Shown in pieces: positions 19,822 through 20,308 of a stretch of DNA of 20,308 nucleotides (its first letter is position 1; each line of letters starts with the position of its first letter). The notes under the pieces were generated by a model that was not told the DNA's origin, searched no databases, and saw only the letters and a list, made by a program, of their open reading frames with translations. Origin of the DNA: a virus. The stretch covers positions 1-20,308 of the IMG/VR virus record IMGVR_UViG_3300010938_000114, one strand, 5' to 3'. Position numbers and translations under genes: made by a program.

Positions 19822-20308
19822 ATGAAGAAAATTTTAGCGATACTGTTACTAGCAACTTTAACGCTTGCTCAACCCGCTCAAAATAGTCTTATGGGCTTAG
19901 GGATGTCTGACAGCCTAGCTCAACAACTAGGAAGAGAAAACCAATCTAATTGGCGATTTTTGTTTGAAAACATAGGGCTAGCTAACAACCAATGGCTTGT
20001 AGGTCGAAATGCGGCTAATACTAATAATTTAAATTTACTACGAGTCGATTCATCGGATAGAACAATTTTACAACATGCAACGGGGGCTACCATTAGACTA
20101 ACTACAGAAGCAAATGCAAACGTATTTGCTTCTTTTGCAGGAGGAGCAAGTAGTTCAAATTTTTTAATTACCGATGGCGTCAGAAACTTAGAATTTCAAA
20201 CAGATGCGGGAGTAGGAACTAGAATTATATCCACAACAAATACAGCTTTATCGTTTGGGACAAACAATTTGCGACGTTGGACAATGTCCACAGCGGGAGC
20301 ATTCACCA
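19822..20308 (+). CDS. Beta-rich virion or fibre-like protein with signal peptide (3' truncated by window)
   Basis: 162 codons are visible. GAGGAG lies nine bases before the ATG. Residues 1-16 (MKKILAILLLATLTLA) are a clear signal peptide followed by QPAQ. The rest is rich in Asn, Ala, Thr and Ser with alternating strands: NIGLANNQWLVGRNAANT, LLRVDSSDRTILQHATGA, RLTTEANANVFASFAGG, NNLRRWTMSTAGAF. The last phrase resembles the repeated RWTIxxxG units of tail fibres that end in intramolecular chaperones. A secretion signal is unexpected for a virion protein made in the cytoplasm. The gene may instead make a released adhesin-like protein. Confidence 0.6.
   Translation, partial: MKKILAILLLATLTLAQPAQNSLMGLGMSDSLAQQLGRENQSNWRFLFENIGLANNQWLVGRNAANTNNLNLLRVDSSDRTILQHATGATIRLTTEANANVFASFAGGASSSNFLITDGVRNLEFQTDAGVGTRIISTTNTALSFGTNNLRRWTMSTAGAFT

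Overview
The window is a stretch of an AT-rich, tailed double-stranded DNA phage, most likely a podovirus with a P22-like head. The support is gene order and protein type: small terminase, large terminase, a 729-residue portal with a long helical C-terminus, a small head protein, an acidic scaffold, a major capsid protein and a decoration-like protein (12303-19132), plus DNA-ejection proteins, one carrying a transglycosylase domain (253-4100), and a holin-like protein. I see no integrase, tRNA, CRISPR array or host gene. The host cannot be named from the sequence. Strong AGGAGG-type ribosome binding sites indicate a bacterium with a conventional anti-Shine-Dalgarno.

Layout. 1-256: nearly perfect 60-bp tandem repeat, probably the Pro/Gln/Ala-rich tail of an upstream gene. 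253-4317 (+): two ejection-type proteins and a holin-like protein. 4314-9832 (-): a tightly packed early operon, here described in its own transcription direction: annealing-type recombinase, OB-fold-like protein, PD-(D/E)XK-like nuclease, 37-codon ORF, secreted metalloprotease, pentapeptide-repeat protein, C5 cytosine methyltransferase with a second long frame inside it, 26-codon ORF, 327-residue protein of unknown role, 90-residue protein, DUF1064 nuclease. 9833-11643: a control region with two small HTH-type genes (+) facing a leftward operon of a 48-residue protein, a 161-residue protein, a lipoprotein and a membrane protein. Two promoters share an operator-like sequence. 11644-12302: about 660 bp without a convincing gene, full of dyads, GATTA repeats, C6 boxes and a consensus-like promoter. 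12303-20308 (+): packaging and head genes, a terminator after the decoration gene, a protein with an AT-hook-like tail, and a secreted-looking structural protein running off the right end.

How the parts work together. The two early arms appear to be controlled from paired operators at about 9863 and 11605. The leftward arm makes replication, recombination and modification proteins. The late arm starts from the dyad-rich region and makes the terminase, head and, beyond the window, tail proteins. Adjacent genes are very often coupled through ATGA, GTGA or TAATG overlaps, which supports several tiny genes that ordinary length cut-offs would miss.

Most unusual points: a 244-codon frame lying wholly inside the methyltransferase gene, whose product looks like a real phage protein family and whose ATG is 4 nt from the methyltransferase GTG; a small-terminase gene readable only through a one-base correction at an A11 run; a secreted zincin-type protease in an early phage operon; and an SSB-like acidic C-terminal tip on the recombinase.
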